Positions 1-10,434 of a DNA stretch of 37,845 nt are shown here, one piece after another; the first letter of the stretch is position 1; every line of letters begins with the position of its first letter. Origin of the DNA: Irineochytrium annulatum (Eukaryota > Chytridiomycota > Chytridiomycetes > Chytridiales > Chytridiaceae); the NCBI GenBank assembly GCA_027600665.1, contig JADGJL010000138.1, forward strand, positions 1 through 37,845. Direction: 5' to 3'. The notes below the pieces were generated by a model, which saw nothing but the letters and a program-made list of their open reading frames with translations, was not told where the DNA came from and ran no database searches. The position numbers and the translations under genes were made by a program.

Positions 1-805
1 CGGTAGGCGCGACCGTGATGGTGTAGGTTTGAATGCCGTTGGCAGCGGCAGCTGGTGCGACAGCATTGGCCGCGGGCACGACGGGCGCGACGGTGGGCGT
101 GGCGGGGACAACGGCGGGCGGGGGAGCGACGAGACCGGCGGCGGCGCTGGCGGCCTGGAACTGAGCCGGGAGGGCGTTGACAACCGTTACCGGGCCGTTG
201 ACGAGGGGGACAGCAGGGTGCCCGTCGGCGCCGTGCGGCAGGCCTTGGGCATCCGTAACCGGGGTCGAAGAGAAAGAGACTTGGAGCTGGGGCACAGCCG
301 CGCCAGGCGTGCATGGGCCGAAGCTGAAGAGACCACCGGGGTGCGGGCCGTCGTCCTGCAGCTGGAAGATCCAGTTGTTTGCCATAACCATCGAACTCTG
401 TACGTTGAAGTGGGACTGCTCCTTCATGACAAAGTTGCTCGAGCCGTCCTGGGTGAAGGTGGCGGTGATCGTGGTGAGGCCGAGCTCCCCCATGGGCTGG
501 TAGGCAAAGATGTTGTTCACGTTGATACTCCTAAAACATGAAAGATTATTTTAGCAACCACGCTCGCACTAAGGTGAAGATAATCGAAAAATAAAAACGC
601 ACCATTGCAAGTTGATTGTCGCTGTGACAACGCCGTTCGCGCACTGAACGTTGTTGATACCGTTGCCACCGTTCTGGCCTGGATCCGCCGCGGCGGTGTG
701 GACGATCGTGCCAGCCTGGCGGCTGCGGAGACGGGCGAGAGGGCTGGCATCCGCACCGAGCGAGAGCGCTGCGACCGCGACAGCCGAGATGGTGGTGAAG
801 AACAT
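1..805 (-). CDS. Secreted protein, unknown function (3' end cut by window edge)
   Basis: Two exons, 805-603 and 530-1, are joined by a 72-bp GT..AG intron (602-531); the splice completes a Trp codon and the frame stays open to the left edge. The start is the ATG at 805, which gives a textbook signal peptide: a short hydrophobic core (about residues 2-17) ending in small residues before a Ser-Pro, so the protein should enter the secretory pathway. The mature part starts Arg-rich, which could be a dibasic-type processing site, and then becomes a beta-rich, Asn/Gln-rich region with few cysteines. The last ~60 visible residues are an Ala/Pro/Val-rich linker of the type seen in cell-wall or extracellular proteins. 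I do not recognise a family. The C-terminus lies outside the window. Confidence is good for a real secreted gene and nil for its function. Confidence 0.75.
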
Positions 806-1217
806 GGCGTGGACGGTGGTTGAGAAGCGGGGTATGTGATGGATGGGGCGACTTCGCGCGCTGCTTACCTTTTATCAAACGGCCAGCAAGACAGACTAAT
901 GAAACGCAAGCCCAAAACGACCCCCTGCGGCTTCAGCAGCTGAAGATCTGCGACGGTCGCGGGACATTCTTCTGTTGACGTCGGGGCCTGTGGTTGGTTT
1001 GAGTTCAAGGTCTGCGACGGCCCACGAGGGGCTTCTGCGACTCGCTCAGTGCATGCCGAAACGACGGGGGGGGCGGTCCGACCGGGAGATTTTCTGTTGG
1101 CCCTTCGGCTTTCCGGTCAGTTTCTGAACCCTTTTCCCTCGTGGATTTACGTTTTTGCCAGTCGTGATGTGATGTTCGGGATCTTCGTGTTCTCTAATCC
1201 CTTTCTTCTATCCGGCA
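806..1217. other. Intergenic region between divergent secreted gene and relic
   Basis: This 412-bp stretch lies between the start of the secreted-protein gene on the minus strand and the start of the broken gene on the plus strand. I see no convincing coding exon. It would hold the promoter of the left gene; no clear TATA box or repeat stands out. Confidence 0.5.
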
Positions 1218-2278
1218 TGCTCACCCTCTCCATTCTCGCTCTCCTCCCCGTCCTCGCCGTGAGGACCGCCGACTTCGTCCATCGTCGTCCGTGAGCGACT
1301 CACGTACCAAACGGTGTTATTCATTTGATAATACTTAATTTGCACTTTTCTCCTCAAAGATCGACCTCTTCGGCTGCTCCGGCGTGTTTGGCAGTGCTGG
1401 TGCGCTCACATCGCCCACAGCGTCGCAAACGCTAACCTGCAACTTGCCGTTCATAACCGCGGGCCTTAGTATCCTGCGCAACCTTAGCCCTTCGGCGTCG
1501 TGGATCACGTACCAGCCAGCCAGGCTCCAGCATTGTGACGCCCGCCTTTGCGAACCCATTTGGCGACTGTAACAAAGGCATTTAGGACCTGAAGGCGCCG
1601 TCGAAGGCCGCGCTGGCCATGAAGGTCTACATCGACAGCTGGTCAACCCCAAGACCCGCAACGACGAGGCGAACGACGAGGCGAACGGTGGACAGGTATG
1701 GTTATCTCCTTTTTATATTCAACGGTACAGATGGCCCCTTCTCGACTTTGCAACAGGCTTGCGGCATGCCTGGAGCCACTGTAGGGTATGAATTCCCGCC
1801 TCGCCTTTGCTACATAAGTAATCCTTCATTATGTTATACTTGTTCGTCCACTTCACGCATTGCTAACCGCGTCAATTTCATCATGCGTTATCAGGCGCAA
1901 GGCCTTAGCCACATCGGCGCCGTCGACGAGATCGACGGCTCGTTCGGCTACTGCGCCGACGGCGAATCGGCCGGGCTGAATAACCCGCAGGCCGCATCAT
2001 GGCGACGGGGCGATATTGGGCCTTCGCTGCGTCCTTAATCATGTTCCCGCCGGGCACCGCAGCGTCGACGGCGGGTCGTCCACGTCAACCTGCTGTCGAT
2101 GGCCGGTAAGAAGCCGAAACGGGCACGTCGTCGTGTCGGCGCTCAACATCGGGACGGCGCCAGTGGCGACGCGGTTAGGGTGCTTATGCTACCGCACTCG
2201 AAGACGAGGGGCGGAAGCGCCGTCGTTGCGTCGTATGTTGTGCATCAGTCCATGACGCTGGCGGCAGGCGCATCTTAG
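1218..2278 (+). pseudogene. Relic of a secreted-protein gene with frame breaks
   Basis: An ATG at 1218 begins a clear signal peptide (Leu/Val-rich core to about residue 15), and a GT donor near 1292 is followed by an AG acceptor near 1360. After that, coding-like sequence continues but jumps frame. One frame reads through a stop at about 1570. A second frame carries plausible sequence at about 1531-1640 with one internal stop. The first frame resumes at about 1641-1695 with an Asn/Asp/Glu-rich tail. A donor near 1696 and an acceptor near 1896 lead to another exon-like piece (about 1897-2036) that ends in a stop, and further coding-like fragments in shifted frames reach about 2278. No single spliced frame connects them. 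The family is not recognised. Either the gene has decayed or the assembly has several indels here; the neighbouring genes are clean, which favours decay. Confidence 0.5.
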
Positions 2279-2853
2279 CAGGAGTGGAAGGCTGTACCGG
2301 CTGTGACGATAGAATGGCTCTTTCTCGGACATGGTGCCGTGAGGACGCTGCTGTTCTGCGTAATTTCTGCGTGAGTTGCGCTTGTAGGTTTATGCGTCCT
2401 AAACCTGCTTTTGTCGTACTTTTGTTTTCCCCATTTCGCATCCTCTTCCTCATTCCTGTACACCTTGTCGCAACTGTTTTTTTCTTAAGACTACCCCTCC
2501 GGCTTCATGTTGGAATCAATAATGCCATGTCTGTCAGCCAGCCAACAACCTGCCGCGCAACCCCCTGATCGAAGAGCAGAGGCAACACGGGAAGCTAAAA
2601 GTCCTTGGGCAGATCCAACGCGACATTATCGCGATCCTCAGGGCCTCGGTTGCGGTTGAGATCTCCGTTGTTGCTTGCTTGCAGCGCGATGTCGGAAATC
2701 TGTTATCGTGCAGGGTCCACCATTCAATGTGACCTGCTCCACTTCCCAAGTATAGCCCACTGAGTTGCCGTAGGGTTGTTTACCTCTGGCAGTGGCACAC
2801 CAATTTCCATCCCTTCATATGCCCACCTCGCAACTCATCACCTCCACACCATC
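2279..2853. other. Intergenic region upstream of vWA gene
   Basis: About 575 bp without a supported gene. Short open frames on both strands lack recognisable domains. A frame in phase with the vWA gene extends upstream to a TTG near 2776, but no ATG precedes 2854, so I treat this as promoter and 5' UTR. Confidence 0.45.
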
Positions 2854-4476
2854 ATGGACTCCAAAGCGCCCCCGTACGCGAAATACCCGCAGCCCACCGT
2901 GACCGCGACCTCGTTTTATTTCTCTGCGCACGTCGCGGCCACCACCGTCACCATCACCTCCAGCAGCGACAACTTCCTCCAGCCTAAGTCCCCCCAAGGC
3001 TCCCGCACCTCGTTCGCGAGCAACGCCAGCTCCTTCTCCTCGACCGCCTCTAACGAGCCTCCGCCGCCGGTCTACGCCGGTGCGGGGGCTGGCACCGCTG
3101 GCCTTGCGAACACCTCCGCCGTGTCCACGTCAGCGCACGCCGTCGTGATCACGTTTGCGCCCTGCCCGATCCCGATCAATACCCGCGCCCAGGCCGAGGC
3201 GGCCATCGTCTCGGGGCCGAGGACCGTTGAGCATATTCAATCCGTTCTGGGCGCGTACGTGAATCTGAAGCACGTCCGCGCCGCAACGAGGCAGCCGGCA
3301 GGGGAGTATCGGTTTAGCACTCAGGGCGTGTTCGTCTACAATCATGTATGTATGCACTGCTTTTTTGGCTATAAGGATCATTCTCACCGTCCCTTCTTCG
3401 ACCAAGGTCATGCACAAACTTGAGAAGCTCTCCTGGCACGTCCTCGTCAAGCGACGGTACGTCGACCGCGAGCTCTACCTACAAGCCCTCCACCCGTTCC
3501 GCCGCCGTCTCTACGGCGAGCTCTGCGACACGAACGCGGACGCCGACGCCTTCGGCCACGCCGTCTGGTCCGGTCGCATCCACTTCCCGACGCTGACGGA
3601 CCGCGAGCTGTTCCACATCCGCGCCGGCGTTCGCGTGAACTGGGCCACGCTCTGCGGATCGCGGCAGAGGAACCTGAAGGTGGATATCTCGACGCTCCGG
3701 CAGGTCCACACCGTCTTCTTGGTCGACGACAGCGGGTCCATGCACGGCCCGGGACACTCGTCGTGGGGTGGAGGGTCGGACTACGCGTACAACAGAAGCG
3801 GGCGGATGGAGACACGGTGGGATCAGGTCAGGGATTTGATGATGGGGATGGTTGAGATCATCGCGCAGCAGGACCCGGAGGGCGTTGATATTCACTTCTT
3901 GAACGTCAGGACGGTGTACAGGAACGTGAGGACGCGGGCGGAGGTGTTGAGGATCTTTACCGATGTGAGGCCCACCGCGGGGACTTACACGGGCGCGAGG
4001 GTCGGAGACATCTTGGATGCTTACATGTCGACATTGAGGTAACCAGAACTCACTGGCGTACCAGTCGGCGAATTGGTGAAAGTAATTTGAACCTTTTATG
4101 AAAAAGATACGAGCCCTCGATCCGCCCGCTCTCGCTCGTGATCTACACGGACGGCGAGACCTCAGACGAGGAGACCCTTCACCACACGATCGAGTCGCAC
4201 GTCACCCACATTATGCATCGCGGTTACCCGGGCCACCAGCTAGGGCTCGAGTTCATCCAGGTCGGTGACGACCAGGAGGCGACCCGGCACCTCCGCAAGC
4301 TCGAGGACGAGGTCAGCCGACATCACTTGAGGTTCCAGAGGGACGTTGTAGGCGTCACGCCCGTCGCGTTGCAGGGCGGATTTGTCATGAACCCGGAGAA
4401 CGCGATACAGATCTTGCTGAGCGGGGTGGATGCGAGGATGAATGGTTATTTGAGGCAGAGGGCGTTTAATGTCTGA
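2854..4476 (+). CDS. von Willebrand factor A-domain protein
   Basis: Three exons, 2854-3345, 3407-4038 and 4107-4476, with GT..AG introns of 61 and 68 bp, give 497 residues in phase. The start is the first ATG in frame. Residues 1-100 are Ser/Thr/Ala/Pro-rich and likely disordered; about 120-260 form a conserved-looking alpha/beta region. From about residue 262 a vWA domain follows: a hydrophobic strand ends in the metal-site (MIDAS) motif DDSGSM near residue 270, a Thr in the TYTGAR segment can supply the second MIDAS ligand, and VIYTDGE near residue 385 supplies the third Asp. All three MIDAS elements are therefore present, so divalent-metal-dependent ligand binding is plausible. There is no signal peptide or membrane segment, so the protein is probably cytosolic or nuclear. 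Fungi have many such uncharacterised vWA proteins; partner and pathway are unknown. Confidence 0.85.
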
Positions 4477-5424
4477 TTCTATGCGAAGAAGGGGATTCTA
4501 TTGAACTTGTATTTATATTCTTTGATTCACTGAGGTTGAGACATGTAAATAGAACTGGTGACAACGTCAAGATATTGATCATTGTACAGCGGTATGTTCG
4601 ATTACTATCCAGTCTTCTTCTCAAATGCTGCGTTCCCACTCGCTGGTCTGCAGCATGAACGGGACGACAGCGGAGGTCGTCCAGAGTTACGATCAGGGGG
4701 AACTTATGAAGGCCCTAGCCGTGAGGACAGAAGTTCAAGCCAATTCGACCGTGCGCTTAGACCGACCACGTCCTCAATGCCCATCGTGATCCCCTTTGTG
4801 ATAACTCACCCTTTAAAAAACCGTTATTCACCGTCGCCGGCTCAGCCGTCCTCGGCCTCGAAGACCTTCACCCCGAACCATTGGTCCTCCGCACCCCTCA
4901 GCCCCTCCCCAGCACCCCCAGTCGCCGCACACTCCGCACACTCCGCACACTCCGCCCCCAGTTACCTTATAATCATCGCCATATACGCTCGCACTCTCAC
5001 CGTGCATTGAAGATGCAACGTCAGCAGTGGCACATTTTACGTTCGTGTGGTTTGGCTCGACAATTTTCTTCCACCCACTGCATTGTATATCTACCCATAT
5101 CGCTGACTGGCGAAAGTTCCTATTTTTACAGTTATAGATCGGTGCACATAGTATTTAATGTTATTACAATACAAAATTAGTGACAGCGAGCCCAGATGCA
5201 GTTGAATGAAGTCCACAACAGAGCGACTTCAATTCCCACGATTTAATTTATTTCATAATTCTCAGATGATGATGAGCAAAGAAAAAAAAAAGAGGGAGGT
5301 AGTAGAGTTTCCAGAATAAGCGCTAAATGAACCAGTAATGTCAGTCAAACGAATATGAGCATCAAAATAATACTAAGGTGCAGACATCAAACACAGCAAG
5401 CATTTCAATAGAGCAGGGAGCACA
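4477..5424. other. Convergent intergenic region
   Basis: About 950 bp between two genes that end toward each other. It is moderately AT-rich, with no supported exon, and contains a small tandem repeat near 4928. A TTTATT at 5247-5252 (AATAAA on the minus strand) lies about 175 bp past the BCS1-like stop and could serve as its polyadenylation signal. Confidence 0.45.
4928..4955. repeat. Short tandem repeat, 9-bp unit ACTCCGCAC
   Basis: About three head-to-tail copies of a 9-bp unit lie in noncoding sequence between convergent genes. This is ordinary minisatellite-like slippage; no spacers or dyad symmetry are present. Confidence 0.7.
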
Positions 5425-7592
5425 TTACTCCTCCAGAATGACATGGCCCTTCCGCTTACGAAGCTCATCCTCAGCCTCAGCGTCAGCGACAGTCTCCACC
5501 TCCTTATCCTTCCCCACCATCTTCTCCTCAGCAACCGCAGAAGTCTTCCGGCTTGGCGCCTCCGTCGAAACCTTCGACACCTTCCTGACCGGCTGCTCGG
5601 GCGCAATCATGGCCCCCTCACCGGCCCTCAACCCGCTCGTGACCGGCTTCCCGTCCAAAATCTCCCTGCACCGCTCGGCCAACCGCACGGGAATCATCCC
5701 GGGGTTGCTCCGGTACAGCACCATGATCCTCAGCGCGTCGCAGGGCGCGATCACGCCTTCCTCGATCCTCTCCAGGCCCGCGATCACGGCCTCCCTGTCA
5801 TCCATGACGGCCCTGTACATGTTCGTGAGCTGGTACCGGGTGCAGTAGCCCAGCTCGAGGTGCAGGTCGATGCGGCCAGGTCGGATCAGGGCCGGGTCGA
5901 GGACCTCCGGGTGGTTGGTCGTCATGATGACGATCACGTTCTCGTTCATCATGTGGCCGTCGAGGCAGTTGAGGAGGGCCGAGAGCGTGAAGCCGGAGAA
6001 GAGGGGCGTGTCCCGGCCGAAGGAGAGGCCGCCGAACTTTTTGGAGTCGAGGTCTCCCAGACCGGGCAAGGAGGGGCCAAAGGAGGACGTGAAGGAGGAT
6101 GACCCGCCGAACTCGTAGTCCATATCGTCCGAGTCGGACATAAAACCCTCGTCCTCGACTTTCTCCTTCTCCTTCCCTTTAGTCTTCGTGACCTTCTTTT
6201 TCGGTTCACCATCCTCGTCCGCCTCCTCCTCGTCGTCCTCCGCCGCCTCCTCCGCCGCCTTCTTCTCCTCGGCCTCCTTCCGCTTCTTCTCCCGCTGCAG
6301 CCTCAGCTTCTCGACCTTGCGCAGCGTGAATCGCCTGTCGCGAGAGTGCACCTCCCCGCTCTGCGCATCGATATCCTCAAAAACTATGATGGAATTGCGA
6401 GGAACGGAAGAGAAGGCCGACTGGAGGGACGAGTCGTCGCGGATTTCCTTCAAGTTCATGTAGTACAAGTTCCTGTTGTAGGTGGCCGATATGGCGTTGA
6501 CGAGGGACGTCTTGCCGGTGCCTGGCTTGCCTGAGAAGAGGTACCCGCGGCGATAGGGCAGACCCATGCGCTTGTAGAAAGTCTCGTCCGAGTGGAAGGT
6601 CTCGAGATCCCGGGTCAGCAGCTCCTCCTGGACGCGATCCAGCGCGACGGACGTGAGGCCGCGGCACGCGCGAAGGTTCTGGACATGCTGCCAGTAGTTG
6701 TAGCTTGAGTGCCGCTCGTACCGGGCTCGGGAGCGCTTCTCCTTCTGATGCTTGTGGAAGAGCCTTGTGACCTCGTTCAGAATGTTTTGCATCCACTCAA
6801 GCGTGACCTCCTCGTCGTCGATGCGTTGGATGATGATCGGTGGCTCCTGATTTATTATCGAGTCCTCGTTCCGGTCGAGCTTCTTCTTCGCATCGGCGCC
6901 TTCGTCCGCATTCTCGGCGCGCTCAAAGTAGATCTCGAACTTCGCGCCTTCGTGCTCGATCTGGAGAGTTGAGTCGCCCCTGGGCAGGATGTTGAACTCA
7001 GGGATGTCGTACTCGTCGTCGGCCCCCTTCTCGGACTCAAAGGTCGCCATGCGGAAGGAGCCGGTTTTCTGGGACTTGGAGCGGAGGGAAATAAGCCAGG
7101 CCAGGGCGGTCCAGTGGGTGTTCGGGTGGGCCTGACCCCACTTGCCGAAGCGATGGAACTCAACCTTGACGCTGATGTTTTGGCGGATGACTTTAGGTTG
7201 GTTATCGCCGTCCAAAAGAGCCTTCAACAGGTTGCCGCCCGAGTTGAGGAGGGCCATACATACCTGTGGATGGATGAAAAAGGTGAAATTAGTCTGTGGA
7301 GTCTATGAAGCCACCAACGACCGAAACATCTAGCGGAACTTACTGTCACGCAGAAGGTGATCAAAAACATGTCCACAGCGACATTGCCAGTGTTGATTGC
7401 AAGATATGACGGCAGGAACGCGAGGAGGACGGCCTGCAGCTGCGACCCGCTGAGCAGAGAGACGATGGGATGGAGCGAGCCATTGTCCGCAATGGCGTCC
7501 TGAATCCCCTTCCTTAACCTCTCGGCCTGGTGCTTCGTGTCCTCGAGCAGCTTGAGGCCGCGCATCCTCATGTTGCTCTTCGTCCGCGCCAT
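5425..7592 (-). CDS. BCS1-like AAA ATPase
   Basis: Two exons, 7592-7344 and 7263-5425, with an 80-bp intron, give 695 residues. The N-terminus has a hydrophobic stretch (about residues 52-86), likely one membrane anchor, followed by a BCS1_N-type region (about 90-250). The AAA module has Walker A GKPGTGKTS (about 327), Walker B IIVFEDID (about 374), sensor-1 MTTNHPE and the arginine-finger segment RPGRID. Between Walker B and sensor-1 lies an insert of roughly 115 residues that is Lys/Glu/Asp-rich and then Ser/Gly/Phe-rich; similar charged inserts are known in fungal BCS1-like paralogues. True mitochondrial Bcs1 (about 450 residues) translocates the Rieske protein for complex III; the greater length and insert suggest this is one of the expanded fungal BCS1-like paralogues, with unknown substrate. 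The start ATG at 7592 is the first in frame. Confidence 0.9.
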
Positions 7593-8465
7593 GGGTATGT
7601 GTATGTGAATGAGGCAGATAAATGTGTGGTGTTGTTGGGGAGGGGAAGGGTTCTACTTAAAGTGATTTTAGTCGGGTGCTTTCTACTTTGGATGACATTG
7701 GACGGGATCTTCCACCTTTGCGTTGTGGTTGTGGCTTTTCCACTCCGCGTCCTCAGCTCGCAATATCCATCCCTCAGCGTCAGCATCGCGCCCCTTCCCT
7801 TGGCTGGCTGCGACAGCACTGCGGATCAGCAGTGAGCGAGTATCCGAGGCCTTGCTGGGAAGGGGGAAGGGGCCAGTCGGAGCGTGTTATCACATTTTGC
7901 CAAAGTCGCTGGTGATGATCCCATCCACCAACCAGGACGCCGTCCTCGGATCTTATTGTTCTCTGTCCTTCTGCTGCGGCGACGATCACGGCGTCTGCAT
8001 GATGCGCGTGCTGATGCATCCTGTTTGAACCACTTAAACTACGCGATTGCAACATTATGGTTGGACTTTCCACCGGTCTTCGACTGATCGCCCCAAGCCC
8101 TCCAAAATCATATCTGTTGCTTATGTAACCATCACTTTGTCCTGTGCTTTCATCATTGTCGGGAACTCAAAATAAAATTATGTAAAATAAAAGGCATCGC
8201 CGCTTGAGCAAGTGACGGTCTGCGGCCGTCGACGTTGACCCTCGCAATGCTGGCTGACTGATGACTTTTACGAGCATATTGGTTTTAATGCCTTTTCTTG
8301 ACAGTCTTGTCAGTGGCAGATGGAATCTGTCGGAAATTGACCACGGCCCTAATCATCCCCACCCCCATCACATCATCCATCCTGGATCTCCGAGCTCGAC
8401 CTGGATCCCCGGAGGCTCGAATTCCACGGCCCCGACTATCACAGCTCAAGACCTCCTAGTCGGTC
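7593..8465. other. Divergent intergenic region
   Basis: 873 bp between the BCS1-like gene and the Gag-protease-like gene, presumably carrying both promoters. I see no supported exon. A short segment at about 8390-8450, in a different frame from the downstream gene, encodes residues like FHGPDYHS that faintly recall the N-terminus of copia Gag. A TAG lies nine bases before the downstream ATG in its own frame. I could not recognise long terminal repeats. Confidence 0.4.
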
Positions 8466-10103
8466 ATGAAGAGCATGCAGCGCCACCCGGCCGCCGACGA
8501 CCTCCGCGCCCGCTGGTCCTCGATTACCTACACCCCGGCCGCCGAGACCTTTGATGTTTTCGAGTCGCGCTTCAACAAGATCATGCTCGACCTTCGCCGC
8601 GTCGGGTGCAACAGCCTGACGAGCCCGCGCCAGGTCCTGCGAAACCTCGCCCGCGCCGTCGAGCGGCATTTCACCAGGATCGCGCGCAGTATCAGGGAGG
8701 AAGCGGAGACGGTGGACGATGGCGAGGAGGGTTGCGAGGTCGTGAGGAAGACGTGGAACGGTTTGAGGCTATTTGATGAGCGACGCCGCAAGAACGGGAG
8801 AACGGGCCGACCCGATACGACCGTCCTGGTGGAGAAGTCGGCGCGAGGGTCGTTGTCGGATGGGGCGGGTCAGAAGTTGAGCACCGGGACGGACGGCGTC
8901 GTCAAGGACAAGAAGGGTTCCCTTGATCAGACGAAAAAGTCGGTCCAGCCGCCGACGAAGCGTACGTCCTTGACCGAAACGGATCCCCCAGCTAAGAAGA
9001 GGCCCAATCATGCTTCTTCAGAGTCCAACCCCTGCCGATGGTGCGGGAGCACGACCCACGACGGCTGCATTAAGTGTGGCAACTGCCAGGGCTACGGCCA
9101 CGCTCACCCGGTCTGCATCTCCCTCAATTCGGCGCTCCTCTCGTATCGGGCGAACTCGTCGTCGTCGTCGTCGTATGGGAGAAAACCGGGTGAGCCCTTA
9201 TCGGCGTCAAACCCGTGCCGGTACTGCGGGAGCACGGATCACGCTCGTTGCATCAGGTGCGGCCTGTGCTTTGGATGGGGGCATGAGGCGAGATCGTGCC
9301 CGGGGCGTGACTGGAAGGGGGCCACGGCGGTGGGGCAGCGGGGTTCTGTGGCCGCGGTGGAGAAAATGGATGTGGAGGAGAAGGGGGCACGCAGTACGGA
9401 CGGCGACGTGCGTGCCGAGGTGTCTGGCGAGCCGGTCGACGATCCGGCCTCGTCCCATCGGAACGGCGACGCGATCCACATTCGCCTTGGAAAGCGCGCT
9501 CGAGATCACGAGGAGGCCGATGATGACGCGCGCCTGACTAGACATGAAGGCACGATGGCGGAGGCCGCGTCGACGGGCTCGCAGCACGCGCATCAGCCTG
9601 AGCCCGCCGAGCAGGTAGCCGCGAAGGTCTCCGCCTTTCTTCGGATGCCACTCGTCAAGCGCGTCGAGGAGCCGGAGCCGGAGCCGGAACCCGTCGTCAT
9701 CCTCACGGCAGACGCGATCATCGACCCGGCCGCGACGCGCACGATCGGGAACGACAGGTCGCAGTTTGTTACCCTGGAGCCCGTACTCGACGGCGACGAC
9801 GGGGGCGTCACGGGCCGCGGTGAGCTCCTCGTCCGTGACGGCGCCGGCAACGAGATCACGGTGTGGGACGCGTGCCTCATGCCTTCGGCGCCGGTCGTCG
9901 TTTTGGCGGGGCGGGACGTCATGCGCGCTGGGTTTGACGTCAGGATGACGATGAGGGACCGGCGAGGGCCGGACGAGCGCGTCGTGAGGGAATGGGTGCA
10001 TCACTTGACGTGGGAAGTAATGGAGGCGGAGGAGAGGGAGGATGGGACGATGGTGTTGAAGGTGTATTTTGCCGATGGGTATAAGGGCGGCGACATCAGG
10101 TGA
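8466..10103 (+). CDS. Domesticated copia-like Gag-protease protein (zinc-knuckle)
   Basis: A single intact exon encodes 545 residues. Residues about 10-75 resemble the Gag (UBN2-type) helical domain of Ty1/copia elements: a Trp followed by hydrophobic-spaced helices. A Lys/Ser/Thr-rich linker follows. Two duplicated zinc modules (Cys190-Cys217 and Cys251-Cys278) each have the spacing CX2CX4HX2CX2CX2CX4HX4C, that is a variant knuckle directly followed by a canonical CX2CX4HX4C retroviral-type knuckle. After a second acidic linker, residues about 414-495 match the layout of a copia protease: IIDPAAT, then an RSQF segment, a GRGEL strand, a D..LMP segment and an LAGRDVMRAGF end. The catalytic Asp420 is kept but the usual DSGA/DTGA context is DPAA. 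No integrase or reverse transcriptase follows; a different gene ends about 330 bp downstream. Seen: motifs and open frame. Inferred: retroelement origin and host use, probably RNA or DNA binding. Confidence 0.65.
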   Translation: MKSMQRHPAADDLRARWSSITYTPAAETFDVFESRFNKIMLDLRRVGCNSLTSPRQVLRNLARAVERHFTRIARSIREEAETVDDGEEGCEVVRKTWNGLRLFDERRRKNGRTGRPDTTVLVEKSARGSLSDGAGQKLSTGTDGVVKDKKGSLDQTKKSVQPPTKRTSLTETDPPAKKRPNHASSESNPCRWCGSTTHDGCIKCGNCQGYGHAHPVCISLNSALLSYRANSSSSSSYGRKPGEPLSASNPCRYCGSTDHARCIRCGLCFGWGHEARSCPGRDWKGATAVGQRGSVAAVEKMDVEEKGARSTDGDVRAEVSGEPVDDPASSHRNGDAIHIRLGKRARDHEEADDDARLTRHEGTMAEAASTGSQHAHQPEPAEQVAAKVSAFLRMPLVKRVEEPEPEPEPVVILTADAIIDPAATRTIGNDRSQFVTLEPVLDGDDGGVTGRGELLVRDGAGNEITVWDACLMPSAPVVVLAGRDVMRAGFDVRMTMRDRRGPDERVVREWVHHLTWEVMEAEEREDGTMVLKVYFADGYKGGDIR

Positions 10104-10434
10104 TGGGTCGTCCAGCGGGTTATGGTTTGCAGAAGTGGGGTAAAACTGGGAAGGAAACCGAACACATGTAGATTGGAGATACACGTCTTGTAAATATTTA
10201 GAACTGATAGGATGTTTGTTTAGATGGTCTTACTCAATACATATTTACTGATGCTGGATTGTAATCTTTGCCAATCAGTTGTTTCTTGACCAAAACTGGA
10301 ACGGAGCACATAGCATTGGTGTGCAATTATAACCTCATATCGCCCAATTTTGCGTTATCGAATAGTAGATACATATGCCCGGATGATAAAATATCGGCAG
10401 TCCTGACGCCGTGCGAGTTCTATTAACATAATGC
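10104..10434. other. Convergent intergenic region
   Basis: About 330 bp of AT-rich sequence between the stops of two convergent genes. It should hold both 3' UTRs. I saw no repeat matching the region upstream of 8466, so there is no evidence for flanking LTRs by eye. Confidence 0.45.

Noticed and set aside
4928..4955. Possible CRISPR-like repeat
   Set aside because: The units are contiguous 9-mers with no spacers, in a eukaryotic genome; it is a simple tandem repeat.
5443..6102. 219-codon open frame on the plus strand
   Set aside because: It is antisense to the AAA ATPase core, which carries sensor and arginine-finger motifs.
9207..10184. 325-codon open frame on the minus strand
   Set aside because: It is antisense to the Gag-protease-like gene, is Arg/His/Pro-rich as expected for a GC-rich shadow frame, and has no domain.
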